In this document: one piece after another, positions 33,988 to 42,883 of the stretch
Numbering within the stretch: the stretch's first letter is position 1
Layout of the letters: every line of letters starts with the position of its first letter
Source of the DNA: Janthinobacterium sp. 67
GTDB taxonomy: Bacteria > Pseudomonadota > Gammaproteobacteria > Burkholderiales > Burkholderiaceae_D
Length of the DNA: 64,000 bases
Direction: 5' to 3'
NCBI RefSeq assembly: GCF_002797895.1
Contig: NZ_PGES01000001.1
Span: 2,976,001 to 3,040,000 of the forward strand
Made by a program: the position numbers and the translations under genes
The notes under the pieces: model-generated
What the model saw: the letters and a program-made list of their open reading frames with translations, nothing else
What the model was told of the DNA's origin: nothing
Database searches by the model: none

Positions 33988-36642
33988 TCAATTGGCCAGC
34001 GCCTTGCTGACCACTTCCATCACGTCGTTCGACAAGCTGGCCTGGCCGGCGACTTTTTCCAGCGCGTCGCGCATGGGGCTTTGCAGCGCGGGCACGTAAC
34101 GGCGCCAGCGGTCCATCGAGCGCGCCAGGCGGGCCGCCACTTGCGGGTTCAGGGCGTCGAGGGCGATGACCTGCTCGGCCCAGAAGGCGTAGCCGCTGCC
34201 GTCTTGCGCATGGAACTGCGATGGATTGCCGTTGGTGAAATTGAAGATCAGGCTGCGCGCGCGGTTCGGATTTTTCAGGGTGAAGGCCGGATGCGTCATC
34301 AGCTGGCGCACGGCTTGCACGTCGGTCGTGGGCGCGGCGGCCTGCATGGCGAACCACTTGTCGACCACCAGCGCCTCGTTCTCGAAGTCGGTATAGAAAC
34401 TGGTCAGGGCCGCCTGCGCATGCGGCTGCGAGCCGGAATGAATCAGCGCCGCCAGCGCCGCGGCGCGGTCCGTCATGTTGCCGGCATTGTCGAACTGCAG
34501 ACGCGCCAGGTCCAGCTCTTGCGCGCCTGGCGCGATCAGCAGATACGACAGGGCCAGGTTCTTCAGCGCGCGCTTGCCGGCCGACAGGGCGTCGGGGCTG
34601 TACTCGCCCGGCGTCTGGTTGGCGTGGTACTGCGCCAGCAGTTCCGGCTTCAGGGCCGCGGCAATCGTGCGGCGCATGAACTGGCGCGCCGCGTGGATCG
34701 CTTGCGGGTCGACTTGCGCCATGCGCTCGGCGATGATGGTTTCCGACGGCAGGATCAGGGCCAGCTCGCGGAAGGCGGGATCGAGCGTGTCGTCGGCCAG
34801 CAAGGCGCGCTGCGCTGCGATGAAGGTGTCGTCCAGCGCCAGGGTCTCGCCGGCGGCAACGGCGGCCGTCAGTTTCAGCAGGCGCTCCATGGCCAGGCGT
34901 TGGCCCGCTTCCCAGCGGTTCACGGGGTCGCTGTCGTGGCGGAACAAGTGCAGCAACTCGGCGTCCGTATAGCCGTATTCGAGCACCACGGGCGCGGAAA
35001 AGTCGCGCAGCAGCGACGGCACGGGCACTTCCATCACGTCCGTGAAGCGGAAAGTCTGCGACGCCTGCGTCAATTCCAGCACGACGCTGGTGGCGCCATG
35101 GGCTGCCACGCCATCGACGTGCAGCGGCATATCGCGGCCATCGGCAGCCAGCAAGCCGACGGTGACGGGAATGTGGAACGGCAGTTTTTTCGGCTGGCCC
35201 GGCGTGGCGGGGCAGCTTTGCGCCAGGGTCAGCTCGAACGTCCGGCTGGCCGCATCGTAGCGCGTGGAAGCGCTGACGATGGGCGTGCCGGCCTGGCTAT
35301 ACCAGCGTTCGAATTGCGTGAAGTCGCGGCCATTCGCGTCGGCCATGGCGGCGCGGAAGTCGTCGCACTGGACGGCCTGGCCATCGTGGCGTTCAAAATA
35401 CAGGTCCATGCCCTTGCGGAAGCCATCGCGGCCCACGAGGGTCTGGTACATGCGCACCACTTCGGCGCCTTTTTCATAGATAGTAACGGTATAAAAGTTA
35501 TTGATCTCGACAAAGGAGTCGGGACGCACGGGATGGGCCATCGGACCCGCGTCTTCAGGGAACTGCGCCTGGCGCAGGGTGCGCACCTGGTCGATGCGCG
35601 TGACGGCGCGGCCCGTGTCCGTGCCGATCATGTCGGCCGAGAATTCCTGGTCGCGGAAGACCGTCAAGCCTTCCTTCAGCGACAGCTGGAACCAGTCGCG
35701 GCACGTCACGCGATTACCGGTCCAGTTGTGGAAGTATTCATGGCCCACCACCGCTTCGATGCCCGCGTAATCGACGTCGGTCGCCACGCGCGAATTGGCC
35801 AGCACGTACTTGGTGTTGAAGATGTTCAAGCCCTTGTTTTCCATGGCGCCCATGTTGAAGTCGCCCACGGCGACGATCATGAAGCGGTCCAGGTCCAGTT
35901 CCAGGCCGAAGCGTTCCTCGTCCCAGCGGATCGAATTTTTCAGCGACTGCATGGCGTAGTCGGTCTTATCGAGGTTGCCCTCTTCCACCCACACTTGCAG
36001 CAGCACTTCGCGGCCCGACTTCAAGGTGTAGCGCTCTTCCTGGCACACCAGGCGCGCGGCGACGAGCGCGAACAGGTACGATGGCTTCTTGAACGGGTCT
36101 TCCCACTTGGCGTAATGGCGGCCGTCGCCCAGGTCGCCCTCTTCGATCAGGTTGCCGTTCGATAGCAGCACCGGATATTGTTCCTTGTCGGCGCGCAGCA
36201 TGACCGTGTACTTGGCCATCACGTCCGGGCGGTCCGGGAAGAAGGTGATGCGGCGGAAGCCTTCCGCTTCGCACTGCGTGAAGAAATTATGGTTCGATAC
36301 GTACAGGCCCGACAGCGAGGTATTGTCCTGCGGCGCCAGCACGGTCTCGATATCGAGCAGCACCTCGTCCGGTGCCTTGGGGATGGTCAGCATGCCGGCC
36401 GTCAGCTTGTACTGCGACGGTTTCAGCACCTTGCCATTCAGGCGCACCATCACCAGTTCGATGTGTTCGCCGTGCAATTCGATGCTGCGGCTGGTACTGG
36501 CCCGGTTGTGGCGCATGCGGATCCGGCTCGCCACCACTGTGCGGGCGGGATCAAGATCGAAACCAAGTTCGACGCTGTCGACCAGGAAGCTGGGCGGCGT
36601 GTAATCTTTGCGGTAAATCGTCTGAGGGCTGTCTGTGCGCAT
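33988..36642 (-). CDS. pepN: Aminopeptidase N (M1 family)
   Basis: This 884-residue cytosolic zinc aminopeptidase releases N-terminal residues from peptides. The substrate-recognition motif GAMEN is at 265-269 and the zinc motif HEYFH at 301-305, with the third ligand Glu324 in SLKEGLTVF. Length equals E. coli PepN (about 870). It has its own promoter region and is divergent from the DUF4136 lipoprotein gene. Repeats fill the spacer downstream. Confidence 0.96.
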   Translation of the reverse strand: MRTDSPQTIYRKDYTPPSFLVDSVELGFDLDPARTVVASRIRMRHNRASTSRSIELHGEHIELVMVRLNGKVLKPSQYKLTAGMLTIPKAPDEVLLDIETVLAPQDNTSLSGLYVSNHNFFTQCEAEGFRRITFFPDRPDVMAKYTVMLRADKEQYPVLLSNGNLIEEGDLGDGRHYAKWEDPFKKPSYLFALVAARLVCQEERYTLKSGREVLLQVWVEEGNLDKTDYAMQSLKNSIRWDEERFGLELDLDRFMIVAVGDFNMGAMENKGLNIFNTKYVLANSRVATDVDYAGIEAVVGHEYFHNWTGNRVTCRDWFQLSLKEGLTVFRDQEFSADMIGTDTGRAVTRIDQVRTLRQAQFPEDAGPMAHPVRPDSFVEINNFYTVTIYEKGAEVVRMYQTLVGRDGFRKGMDLYFERHDGQAVQCDDFRAAMADANGRDFTQFERWYSQAGTPIVSASTRYDAASRTFELTLAQSCPATPGQPKKLPFHIPVTVGLLAADGRDMPLHVDGVAAHGATSVVLELTQASQTFRFTDVMEVPVPSLLRDFSAPVVLEYGYTDAELLHLFRHDSDPVNRWEAGQRLAMERLLKLTAAVAAGETLALDDTFIAAQRALLADDTLDPAFRELALILPSETIIAERMAQVDPQAIHAARQFMRRTIAAALKPELLAQYHANQTPGEYSPDALSAGKRALKNLALSYLLIAPGAQELDLARLQFDNAGNMTDRAAALAALIHSGSQPHAQAALTSFYTDFENEALVVDKWFAMQAAAPTTDVQAVRQLMTHPAFTLKNPNRARSLIFNFTNGNPSQFHAQDGSGYAFWAEQVIALDALNPQVAARLARSMDRWRRYVPALQSPMRDALEKVAGQASLSNDVMEVVSKALAN

Positions 36643-36768
36643 AGGGATTTGGGTGGGAGCGGAGGCAAAAGCCTATTTTACCAACACCAGCCCCCGATAG
36701 TCGCGATTCGGCTCAGGAATGTTGGATTCCCTTACAGGCCGACATGCTCCGTAACATTCTGTAATAAT

Positions 36769-36799
36769 GAATAGAAACAAATAGAACTATTCTTATAAT
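36769..36799 (+). promoter_or_regulatory. Promoter of the DUF4136 lipoprotein gene
   Basis: A perfect TATAAT lies at 36794-36799, 40 bp before the start codon. No good -35 is seen. Just upstream GAATAG (36769-36774) and CTATTC (36787-36792) form an inverted repeat with a 12-bp spacer, overlapping the promoter where an activator or repressor could bind. Confidence 0.5.
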
Positions 36800-36839
36800 A
36801 CTAAGCGATGAATTGTGTCTACTATCAGGAGGTCATGCA

Positions 36840-37469
36840 ATGAAACGTTATCTCACCATCATGATGGCCGCATTGACCGTGTTGCTGACCGGATGCGCCA
36901 CCACCATACGCAGCGATGTGACCGTCTTCCATGAATGGCCTGCGCAATTGCAGGACAAATCATATGTATTCGAAGCGCCAGTGGCGGAAAACGATACGCT
37001 GGAATACCGCAGCTACCAGAACCTGGTGCGCGCGGAACTGGCAAAACACGGCTTCGGCGAAGCTTCCGGCCCTGCGGCAGCCAATTTGCGCGTAGCAATG
37101 GATTTCTCCACCGTCGATTATCCTGAGCGCGTGCTGCAGACCACGGACCCATTCTGGTATGGCCCCGGCTACTGGCCTGGCCGCTATGGCTACCGCTACG
37201 GCGCATGGCCAGGCTATGGCCGCTTCGGCTACAACCCCTACTGGTATGGCCCGCTGGACGTGGAAGAAAGCGTGCGCCACAAATACGAACGCGAATTGCG
37301 CATCACGATCAACGACCGCAACGGCAAGAAACTGTACGACGTGACCGTGCAATCGACCAGCAACAAGCGCGCCACGTCGCAAGTGATGCCGGCCATGGTG
37401 GCCAGCGCCTTTGCCGATTTCCCCGGCCAGAGCGGCGTGCCCCGTAAAGTCGAAGTCAAGATAGAGTAA
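36840..37469 (+). CDS. DUF4136 lipoprotein
   Basis: The start at 36840 has an ideal AGGAGG seven bases upstream. The 209-residue protein carries a signal peptide with lipobox VLLTGC. The mature part matches DUF4136 envelope lipoproteins: SDVTVFHEWPAQLQDKSYVF near the start, NLRVAMDFST in the middle, a Tyr/Gly/Trp-rich loop (about residues 105-140), and a final domain RELRITINDRNGKKLYDVTV. It is monocistronic with its own promoter and terminator. These proteins are thought to sit in the outer-membrane periplasmic face. No activity is known. Confidence 0.87.
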   Translation: MKRYLTIMMAALTVLLTGCATTIRSDVTVFHEWPAQLQDKSYVFEAPVAENDTLEYRSYQNLVRAELAKHGFGEASGPAAANLRVAMDFSTVDYPERVLQTTDPFWYGPGYWPGRYGYRYGAWPGYGRFGYNPYWYGPLDVEESVRHKYERELRITINDRNGKKLYDVTVQSTSNKRATSQVMPAMVASAFADFPGQSGVPRKVEVKIE

Positions 37470-37487
37470 TGACGCGGCAATACAAAA

Positions 37488-37525
37488 AACCGGCTGGCGC
37501 AGCAATGCACCAGCCGGTTTTTTTT
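37488..37525. terminator. Bidirectional intrinsic terminator
   Basis: AACCGGCTGG (37488-37497) and CCAGCCGGTT (37510-37519) form a perfect 10-bp stem with an A tract before and a T tract after. It ends the DUF4136 mRNA and, on the other strand, the qor operon. Confidence 0.9.
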
Positions 37526-37528
37526 CAC

Positions 37529-37642
37529 CTAAGAATAATACGCCTCGGCGGCAAAAGTCAGTGCGCCGATCAGGGCCACGGCCAACAACAGCACGATCAG
37601 CAGGCGGCCGAACTTCGGTGTGCCGTCACTGCCGCCGCTCAT
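37529..37642 (-). CDS. 37-residue membrane protein coupled to qor
   Basis: The frame ATGAGCGGCGGC... to TAG encodes a hydrophilic start (MSGGSDGTPKFGR), one transmembrane helix (LLIVLLLAVALIGALTFAA) and the short tail EAYYS. Its ATG overlaps the qor stop codon as ATGA (37639-37642), the same coupling used elsewhere in this genome. Its stop is 4 bp before a strong terminator, so it exactly fills the operon end. No homologue is recognised. It would be a single-pass inner-membrane protein with the N-terminus probably inside. Confidence 0.65.
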   Translation of the reverse strand: MSGGSDGTPKFGRLLIVLLLAVALIGALTFAAEAYYS

Positions 37643-38628
37643 GGCACGATGACGGTCGAACCGGTCGTCTTGCGCGCTTCCAGGTCCGTGTGCGCCTGGG
37701 CGATATGGGCCAGGCTGTAGCGCTGGTTGATCTCGATCTGCACTTCGCCGCTGCTGACGACGCCGAACAGCGAGGTGGCCATCTCTTCCAGGTTGGCGCG
37801 GTTCGAGGCATAGCTGAACAGGGCCGGACGCGTGAGGAACAGCGAACCGCGCGAGGCCAGCTCGCTCAGCGTAAACGCCGGCACGGGGCCAGACGCGTTG
37901 CCGAAGCTGACCATCATGCCCAGCGGCGCCAGGCAGTCGAGCGAGCCGATGAACGTATCCTTGCCGATGGAATCGTAGACGACGGAGACACCCTTGCCGC
38001 CCGTGATCTCGCGCACGCGCTCGACGAAGTTTTCCGTGTTGTAGTTGATGACGTGTGCCGCGCCATGCGCCTTGGCCAGCGCCACCTTGTCATCGGAACC
38101 GGCCGTGCCGATCAGGTTCACGCCCAGCACTTTCGCCCACTGGCAGGCGATCAGGCCCACGCCGCCCGCGGCCGCGTGGAACAGGATGGTGTCGCCCGCC
38201 TTCAGGGCCACCGTGCGGTGGAACAGGTATTGCACCGTCAAGCCTTGCAGCATCATGGCGGCCGCCGTATCGAAAGCGATGCGCTCGGGCAGTACCAGCA
38301 GCAGAGCCGCCGGCAGGTTGCGCTGCTGCGCATACGCGCCATTGATGCGCGCCGCATACGCCACCCGGTCGCCGACCTTCACTTCCGTGACGCCCTCGCC
38401 CACCGCCTCGACGATGCCCGCGCCCTCGACGCCGAGACCATTGGGCAGCGGCTGCGGGTACAGGCCCGTGCGGAAATACACGTCGATGAAGTTGAGGCCG
38501 ATGGCCTCGTGTTTCACGCGCGCCTCACCGGGACCGGGCGGCGGCAGTTCCACGTCCACGTATTCCATCACTTCCGGGCCGCCCGTGCGCTGCACGCGGA
38601 TGGCCTTGGTGGTAATCGTTGCGCTCAT
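37639..38628 (-). CDS. qor: NADPH:quinone oxidoreductase (zeta-crystallin type)
   Basis: The 329-residue zinc-free medium-chain dehydrogenase has an N-terminal GroES-like domain (PPPGPGEARVKHEAIGLNFI, NGLGVEGAGIVEAVG) and a Rossmann domain with LFHAAAGGVGLIACQWAKVL, the NADPH-binding AAxGGVG motif. It reduces quinones and reactive carbonyl compounds with NADPH. GAGGAG precedes the start. It lies 22 bp after mgsA, so handling of methylglyoxal-derived carbonyls is a reasonable inference. Confidence 0.92.
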   Translation of the reverse strand: MSATITTKAIRVQRTGGPEVMEYVDVELPPPGPGEARVKHEAIGLNFIDVYFRTGLYPQPLPNGLGVEGAGIVEAVGEGVTEVKVGDRVAYAARINGAYAQQRNLPAALLLVLPERIAFDTAAAMMLQGLTVQYLFHRTVALKAGDTILFHAAAGGVGLIACQWAKVLGVNLIGTAGSDDKVALAKAHGAAHVINYNTENFVERVREITGGKGVSVVYDSIGKDTFIGSLDCLAPLGMMVSFGNASGPVPAFTLSELASRGSLFLTRPALFSYASNRANLEEMATSLFGVVSSGEVQIEINQRYSLAHIAQAHTDLEARKTTGSTVIVP

Positions 38629-38650
38629 GCTATCTCCTCGTATAGGTGGA

Positions 38651-39040
38651 TCAGGCGGCCGCGCTGGCGCGCGCCTGCAGCTGCGACAGCACCAGGTGCG
38701 CCGACGACAGATTCGTTGCGCACGCCACGTTGTGCACGTCGCAGGCGCGCACCAGGGCGTTGATGTCCGGCTCGTGCGGCTGCGGCGTCATCGGGTCGCG
38801 CAGGAAGATCACGCAATCGATCAAGCCTTCCACCAGCAGCGAGCCGATCTGCAAGTCGCCGCCGAACGGACCCGAATGCTTGCGCTCGACCGCCAGCCCC
38901 AGTTCATTGATCAGGCGCCCGCCCGTGGTGCCCGTGGCCGACAGTTCGCAACCCTTCAAGAAATCCAGGTATTCGCCCGCCAGGGTAATCATGTCATCTT
39001 TTTTCTTGTCGTGGGCAATCAGGGCGATGCGTGTTTTCAT
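38651..39040 (-). CDS. mgsA: Methylglyoxal synthase
   Basis: The 129-residue cytosolic enzyme converts dihydroxyacetone phosphate to methylglyoxal and phosphate, a bypass relieving sugar-phosphate stress. Conserved segments are [13 protein letters not shown] at the start, TGTTGGRLI for phosphate binding, [14 protein letters not shown] with the catalytic Asp, and [18 protein letters not shown]. It is the middle of a DMT-mgsA-qor run with gaps of 28 and 22 bp. Confidence 0.95.
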   Translation of the reverse strand: MKTRIALIAHDKKKDDMITLAGEYLDFLKGCELSATGTTGGRLINELGLAVERKHSGPFGGDLQIGSLLVEGLIDCVIFLRDPMTPQPHEPDINALVRACDVHNVACATNLSSAHLVLSQLQARASAAA

Positions 39041-39068
39041 GGTGAGGACTTTTCAGTGGGTGGAGGAA

Positions 39069-39989
39069 TTATTTCTTTTTCGACAGCAAGTAAATACCGG
39101 CCAATACCAGGCTGGTGCCAGCCAGTTGCCAGTTGGTGATCGGTTCGTCGAGGATCATGGCGCCCAGGAACAGGGTCGACACGGGGCCGATCATGCCCGC
39201 CTGCGAAGCGACGGGCGCGCCGATGCGCTCGACGGCGATCATTGTCATGAAGACGGGCATCACCGTGCAAAAGATGCCATTGAGCAATGACAAACCATAC
39301 ACGGGCATGGGCTGTATCAGCAGTTCGACAGGGCGCAAAATGAAAAACTGGGCGATGCAGGCAAAGCTGGCCACGCACATCGCGTAGCTGACCAGACGCA
39401 TCGAACCGATGCGTTTCACCAGTTCACCCGAGCCCAGCAGATACACGGCATACGAACAGGCCGAGCCCAGCACCAGGGTCGAACCCAGCGCCACATTGCT
39501 GGCCCCGCCCTGCAAGTCGTGCACGAACACGAGCACGATGCCGCAGTAGGAGGTGAGCAAGGCCAGCCACTGCAGGCGGCTGATGCTCTGCTTGAAGTAC
39601 ACGGTGGTAATCAGGAGCACGAAGGTGGGCGTGAGGAACAGGATCAGGCGCTCGAGCCCCACGGAAATGTATTGCAGGCCCAGGAAATCCAGATAGCTGG
39701 ACAGGTAATAGCCGACGAGACCCAGCCCGACGAGGCGCAGGCGGTCGCGGTTTGATAACGGCGGCTCCGTGCGCATCTTCCAGTACGCGATGACGGCGAA
39801 CACGGGCAGCGAAAAGATCATCCTGAAGGCGATCAGGGTAACGGCGTCGATCTGGTAGCGGTACAGCAGCTTGGCGACGATGGCCTTGGTGGAAAACAGC
39901 ACCGCCCCGCCCACGGCGATGGCCAGGCCACCGAGGTAGACGGAACGGGGAAGCGAAGACGGGGTTGCTTGCGGGGAACTGGAGCTCAT
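39069..39989 (-). CDS. EamA/DMT-superfamily transporter
   Basis: This 306-residue protein has about ten helices in two EamA repeats (from YLGGLAIAVGGAVLFSTKAI to NWQLAGTSLVLAGIYLLSKK). The start at 39989 is chosen because the longer upstream frame runs through repeat DNA. DMT exporters move metabolites or amino acids out of the cell. It leads the operon that continues with mgsA and qor. The substrate is not predictable, although a carbonyl or C3 metabolite would fit the context. Confidence 0.87.
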   Translation of the reverse strand: MSSSSPQATPSSLPRSVYLGGLAIAVGGAVLFSTKAIVAKLLYRYQIDAVTLIAFRMIFSLPVFAVIAYWKMRTEPPLSNRDRLRLVGLGLVGYYLSSYLDFLGLQYISVGLERLILFLTPTFVLLITTVYFKQSISRLQWLALLTSYCGIVLVFVHDLQGGASNVALGSTLVLGSACSYAVYLLGSGELVKRIGSMRLVSYAMCVASFACIAQFFILRPVELLIQPMPVYGLSLLNGIFCTVMPVFMTMIAVERIGAPVASQAGMIGPVSTLFLGAMILDEPITNWQLAGTSLVLAGIYLLSKKK

Positions 39990-40044
39990 GTCCAGATTGT
40001 AAGGCAAAAGCCAAAGACGGCTGCAACGCCCATGCCGGTGGCGC

Positions 40045-40237
40045 AGGTCGGGGTAGATCGGGTTAGCCCAAAGGGCGTAATCCGACAACAACCACATGGC
40101 AAGCCAACACCACCAGCCGCGCCAACCATGTTGTCGGTTTACGCGCGGCTTTGCCGCGCTAATCCGACCTACGCTTGCCCCCCCCAAAAGCGCACAGGTC
40201 AGGCGTAGGTCGGGTTAGCCCAAAGGGCGTAACCCGA
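40045..40237. repeat. Cluster of three GTAGGTCGG-type repeats, copies 4-6
   Basis: Copy 4 (40045-40086, with a partly doubled left arm) and copy 6 (40205-40237) are in the same orientation, with GTTAGCCCAAAGGGCGTAA at their centres. Copy 5 (40133-40172) is inverted, with centre GCGCGGCTTTGCCGCGC. They occupy most of the 267 bp between the DMT transporter start and the PhoD stop. No gene is seen here. Confidence 0.8.
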
Positions 40238-40256
40238 CAACATCCCAGTGCAGCAT

Positions 40257-42740
40257 TTAGGAGACAACCACCGCCGCCGCGCCCGCCGTCACCGTCGCCG
40301 TCGTCACGCGGGCAATCACGTTCGACGGTGCCGCCGTACCGATCAGCTTATTCACCTGCTTGAACTGCGCCACCAGCTTGCCCGGCGTTACAGTGACCAC
40401 CGTGTAGCCCTGCGCATCCGTGTTCAGATGCTTGATCCACGGGTTGTTGCCCAGGCCGGACAATTGCTGCGCCAGGCCCAGCAGGGTCGTGCTGAAGTCA
40501 GTGCTCGCTTTCAAGCCGGCCTGCACGGCGGCGACCGTCGCGTCCAGTTGCGCTTCCGGTACGCCCTTGGCGGCCAAGGCGCCGCGCAGCTGCACACGCA
40601 ATTGCTCCAGCAGGCTGTCGACGGTGGGCGCCGCCTTGCCCATGGTGTAGTCGAGCAGGTTGATGTCGAGATTGACCGTGCCCAGGCCCGTGACGGGAAT
40701 GGCCAGCGGATAGCTGACGAGGGTGCCGATATCGCCCATGCTGCCGGCCGCCGACTTCAGGTAGCTGAAGAAAGAGTCCGAGCTGACGCCGGCCGACACC
40801 AGGTCCACCATGACGGGCGTGCCGCCGCCTGCCGCGTCGAAATCGTCGCTGACGGTGCCGGCAAAGAACGAGTGGATATCGCCGGTCAGCGCCACCACGT
40901 TGCCGATGGCGTTCGTTTTCAGATGCGCCATCAGGTTCTTGCGCTCGCTGTTGTAGCCGTCCCACTGGTCGCAATTGAGCAGGAAGCGCGTGAAGAATGG
41001 CGCCAGCGCCGCTTGCTGGCCCGATGCGGCGACAAAGCTCGAGGCCGCGCCCTTGGCCTGCACGTCGGGCTTGATCCAGCCGAAGGCGATCACTTGCGCG
41101 GCGGCGGCCGGCGAGGCGCTGTTGTAGGCGGCCACCGTGATGCCGGCCTGGGCCGCGCTCAAGCCGGCGCCCACGGCAGCGGCGCCCTGGGCGCTGGCGT
41201 TCGCTGCCGCGCCGGCAATGGCCATGGCCGCCGCTTGCGCCACGTTTTGCGCCGCGCCCGCCGTGGAAGCTGCCACGATGGCGGACGCCAGCGGCACGCT
41301 GCCGCCCACCAAAGGCAGGGTGCTGGCGATGGCCTGGCCCACCTTGCTCATGGCGCTCAGCGCCAGCAAGGTGGCGATCGCATCCGTGCCATTCAAGCCC
41401 ATGCGCAGCAGGGACACTTCATTGCCCCACAGTTTCCAGGTGGAGGTCGCCGCCTTCATCTTGCTTTTCCACCAGTCGCGCTGCGTGCTGCCCAGCATGC
41501 CGACAGCGGCCAGCGGGTCGGCGCCGGCCTTGGTGGCGGCCGCCATTTTCTGCCCTTCCACGCTGTCGAACAGCGCTTGCGGCACCAGGTAGCGGCTGCC
41601 GATGCTGCCCAGCGGCTTGCCCGTGGCCGGGTTGATGGTCGACTCGGCGATCGCATGGTCGGCGCGGTACAGGCGCTCGTCCGTCATCACCAGCTGCATC
41701 AGTTTGCCGAACTGGAAATCGCGATAGATCTGGATGTTCTGGAACGTGGTCGCGGCGCCATCGAACGTGACGTCGGCCGGCATGTATTCGAACCAGGCCT
41801 GGTTGGCGCTGCGGCGGCGGACCGGCTGGTGCAGATCGCTGCCGTCAAGCGCCACGATGCCTTCGTAGGTGGACGCATCCTGCCAGGCGTCGTCCGTGAA
41901 TTCATGGTCATCCCAGATGGCGATGAAGGCAAAGCGCTCGTGCACGGCTTGCAGGCGCGCATCGGTGCGGTATTTCTTGTACAGGTAGCGGTAATCGGCC
42001 ACGGTGGTCGCGTATTTCGCGCCGGACGTGCCGCTCTTGAACGTGCCGTCCGGCAGTTTCAGCTGGTCGTGGCGGCTTTCCACGGCCCCGCTCTGGAAGC
42101 CCTCGCCCACCGTTTCATAGATGTAGTCGCCCAGGTGGACGATGAAATCGAGGTTTTCATTGGCCGCGATGTGCGACAGCGCGCCCCAGTGGTTGATGCT
42201 CCAGTCCTGGCACGTCAGGTAGGCGAACTGCAGCTGCGCCACGTCGCTAGTGGCGGCGGGCGCCGTCTTGAAGCGGCCCACGTTCGAGCGCACGTCGCCG
42301 GCGATGAACTGGTAAAAATACACCTGGCCCGGCTGCAGGCCCGTCACCTTGTGGCGCAGGGTATTGTCGAAATCGGCTTTCAGGGGCAGTTTCGCGTCGA
42401 CGATGGGCGTGCCGGCCAGGACCGTGTTGCCGCCCAGGGCGGCCGTATTGTCGGCGGCGCTGACGATCAGGCGCACGGCCACGTCGGCCTTGCCGGCCAC
42501 GGCGGGCGCGACGGCGTCGAAACTGGCGGGCACGACGCGCGTCCACAGCATGGCGCTGTCGGCGCGCGGGTCGCCCGAGGCCACGCTTTGCGGGAATTTC
42601 CAGTCGCCGCCCGAGGCCAGCGGCACGCCGGGATCGCTGTAGTCGGTGCTGCCGCAGGCGGCCAGGCCGACGGTGGCCACGGAGACGGTAATGAAGCCGC
42701 CCAATTTCAGAAATTGCCGTCTGTCCATTTGACTTGCCAT
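40257..42740 (-). CDS. PhoD-family alkaline phosphatase/phosphodiesterase with Ala-rich insertion
   Basis: The 827-residue secreted metallophosphatase begins with a Tat signal (DRRQFLKLGGFITVSVATVG, then LAAC). The PhoD N-terminal domain has GDPRADSAMLWTRVVP. The metal site has Asp in YLTCQDWS, LDFIVHLGDYIYE, WDDHEFTDD and the late LTGDIHSFFAG. These bind Fe/Ca in known PhoD enzymes, which release phosphate from esters. Residues about 448-550 form an Ala/Gly-rich low-complexity block that is not part of the usual fold. The Cys in LAAC might also allow lipidation. MDRRQ, four codons later, is an alternative start. Confidence 0.9.
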   Translation of the reverse strand: MASQMDRRQFLKLGGFITVSVATVGLAACGSTDYSDPGVPLASGGDWKFPQSVASGDPRADSAMLWTRVVPASFDAVAPAVAGKADVAVRLIVSAADNTAALGGNTVLAGTPIVDAKLPLKADFDNTLRHKVTGLQPGQVYFYQFIAGDVRSNVGRFKTAPAATSDVAQLQFAYLTCQDWSINHWGALSHIAANENLDFIVHLGDYIYETVGEGFQSGAVESRHDQLKLPDGTFKSGTSGAKYATTVADYRYLYKKYRTDARLQAVHERFAFIAIWDDHEFTDDAWQDASTYEGIVALDGSDLHQPVRRRSANQAWFEYMPADVTFDGAATTFQNIQIYRDFQFGKLMQLVMTDERLYRADHAIAESTINPATGKPLGSIGSRYLVPQALFDSVEGQKMAAATKAGADPLAAVGMLGSTQRDWWKSKMKAATSTWKLWGNEVSLLRMGLNGTDAIATLLALSAMSKVGQAIASTLPLVGGSVPLASAIVAASTAGAAQNVAQAAAMAIAGAAANASAQGAAAVGAGLSAAQAGITVAAYNSASPAAAAQVIAFGWIKPDVQAKGAASSFVAASGQQAALAPFFTRFLLNCDQWDGYNSERKNLMAHLKTNAIGNVVALTGDIHSFFAGTVSDDFDAAGGGTPVMVDLVSAGVSSDSFFSYLKSAAGSMGDIGTLVSYPLAIPVTGLGTVNLDINLLDYTMGKAAPTVDSLLEQLRVQLRGALAAKGVPEAQLDATVAAVQAGLKASTDFSTTLLGLAQQLSGLGNNPWIKHLNTDAQGYTVVTVTPGKLVAQFKQVNKLIGTAAPSNVIARVTTATVTAGAAAVVVS

Positions 42741-42827
42741 GATGTCGCGCCCTCGATATGGTGAAAGCGCGTCACTTTAGCAACAGATTGTGTCATCCTG
42801 ATGACGGGGCCATGCCGCTTCGCAAGG

Positions 42828-42851
42828 GGCCGATATGCTAAAATATCGGCC
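42828..42851 (+). promoter_or_regulatory. yebC promoter inside a palindrome
   Basis: GGCCGATAT (42828-42836), a GCTAAA loop and ATATCGGCC (42843-42851) form a perfect 9-bp inverted repeat. The loop and right arm contain an extended -10, TGCTAAAAT (42836-42844), 40 bp before the yebC start. A repressor bound here would block the promoter directly. Confidence 0.5.
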
Positions 42852-42883
42852 ACAATTGAACACCCGTCTAAGGAAGATTCGAC

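Noticed and set aside
40045..40237. Repeat cluster considered as a CRISPR array
   Set aside because: Copies are palindromic, unequal in spacing and in alternating orientation, with no regular spacers or cas genes.
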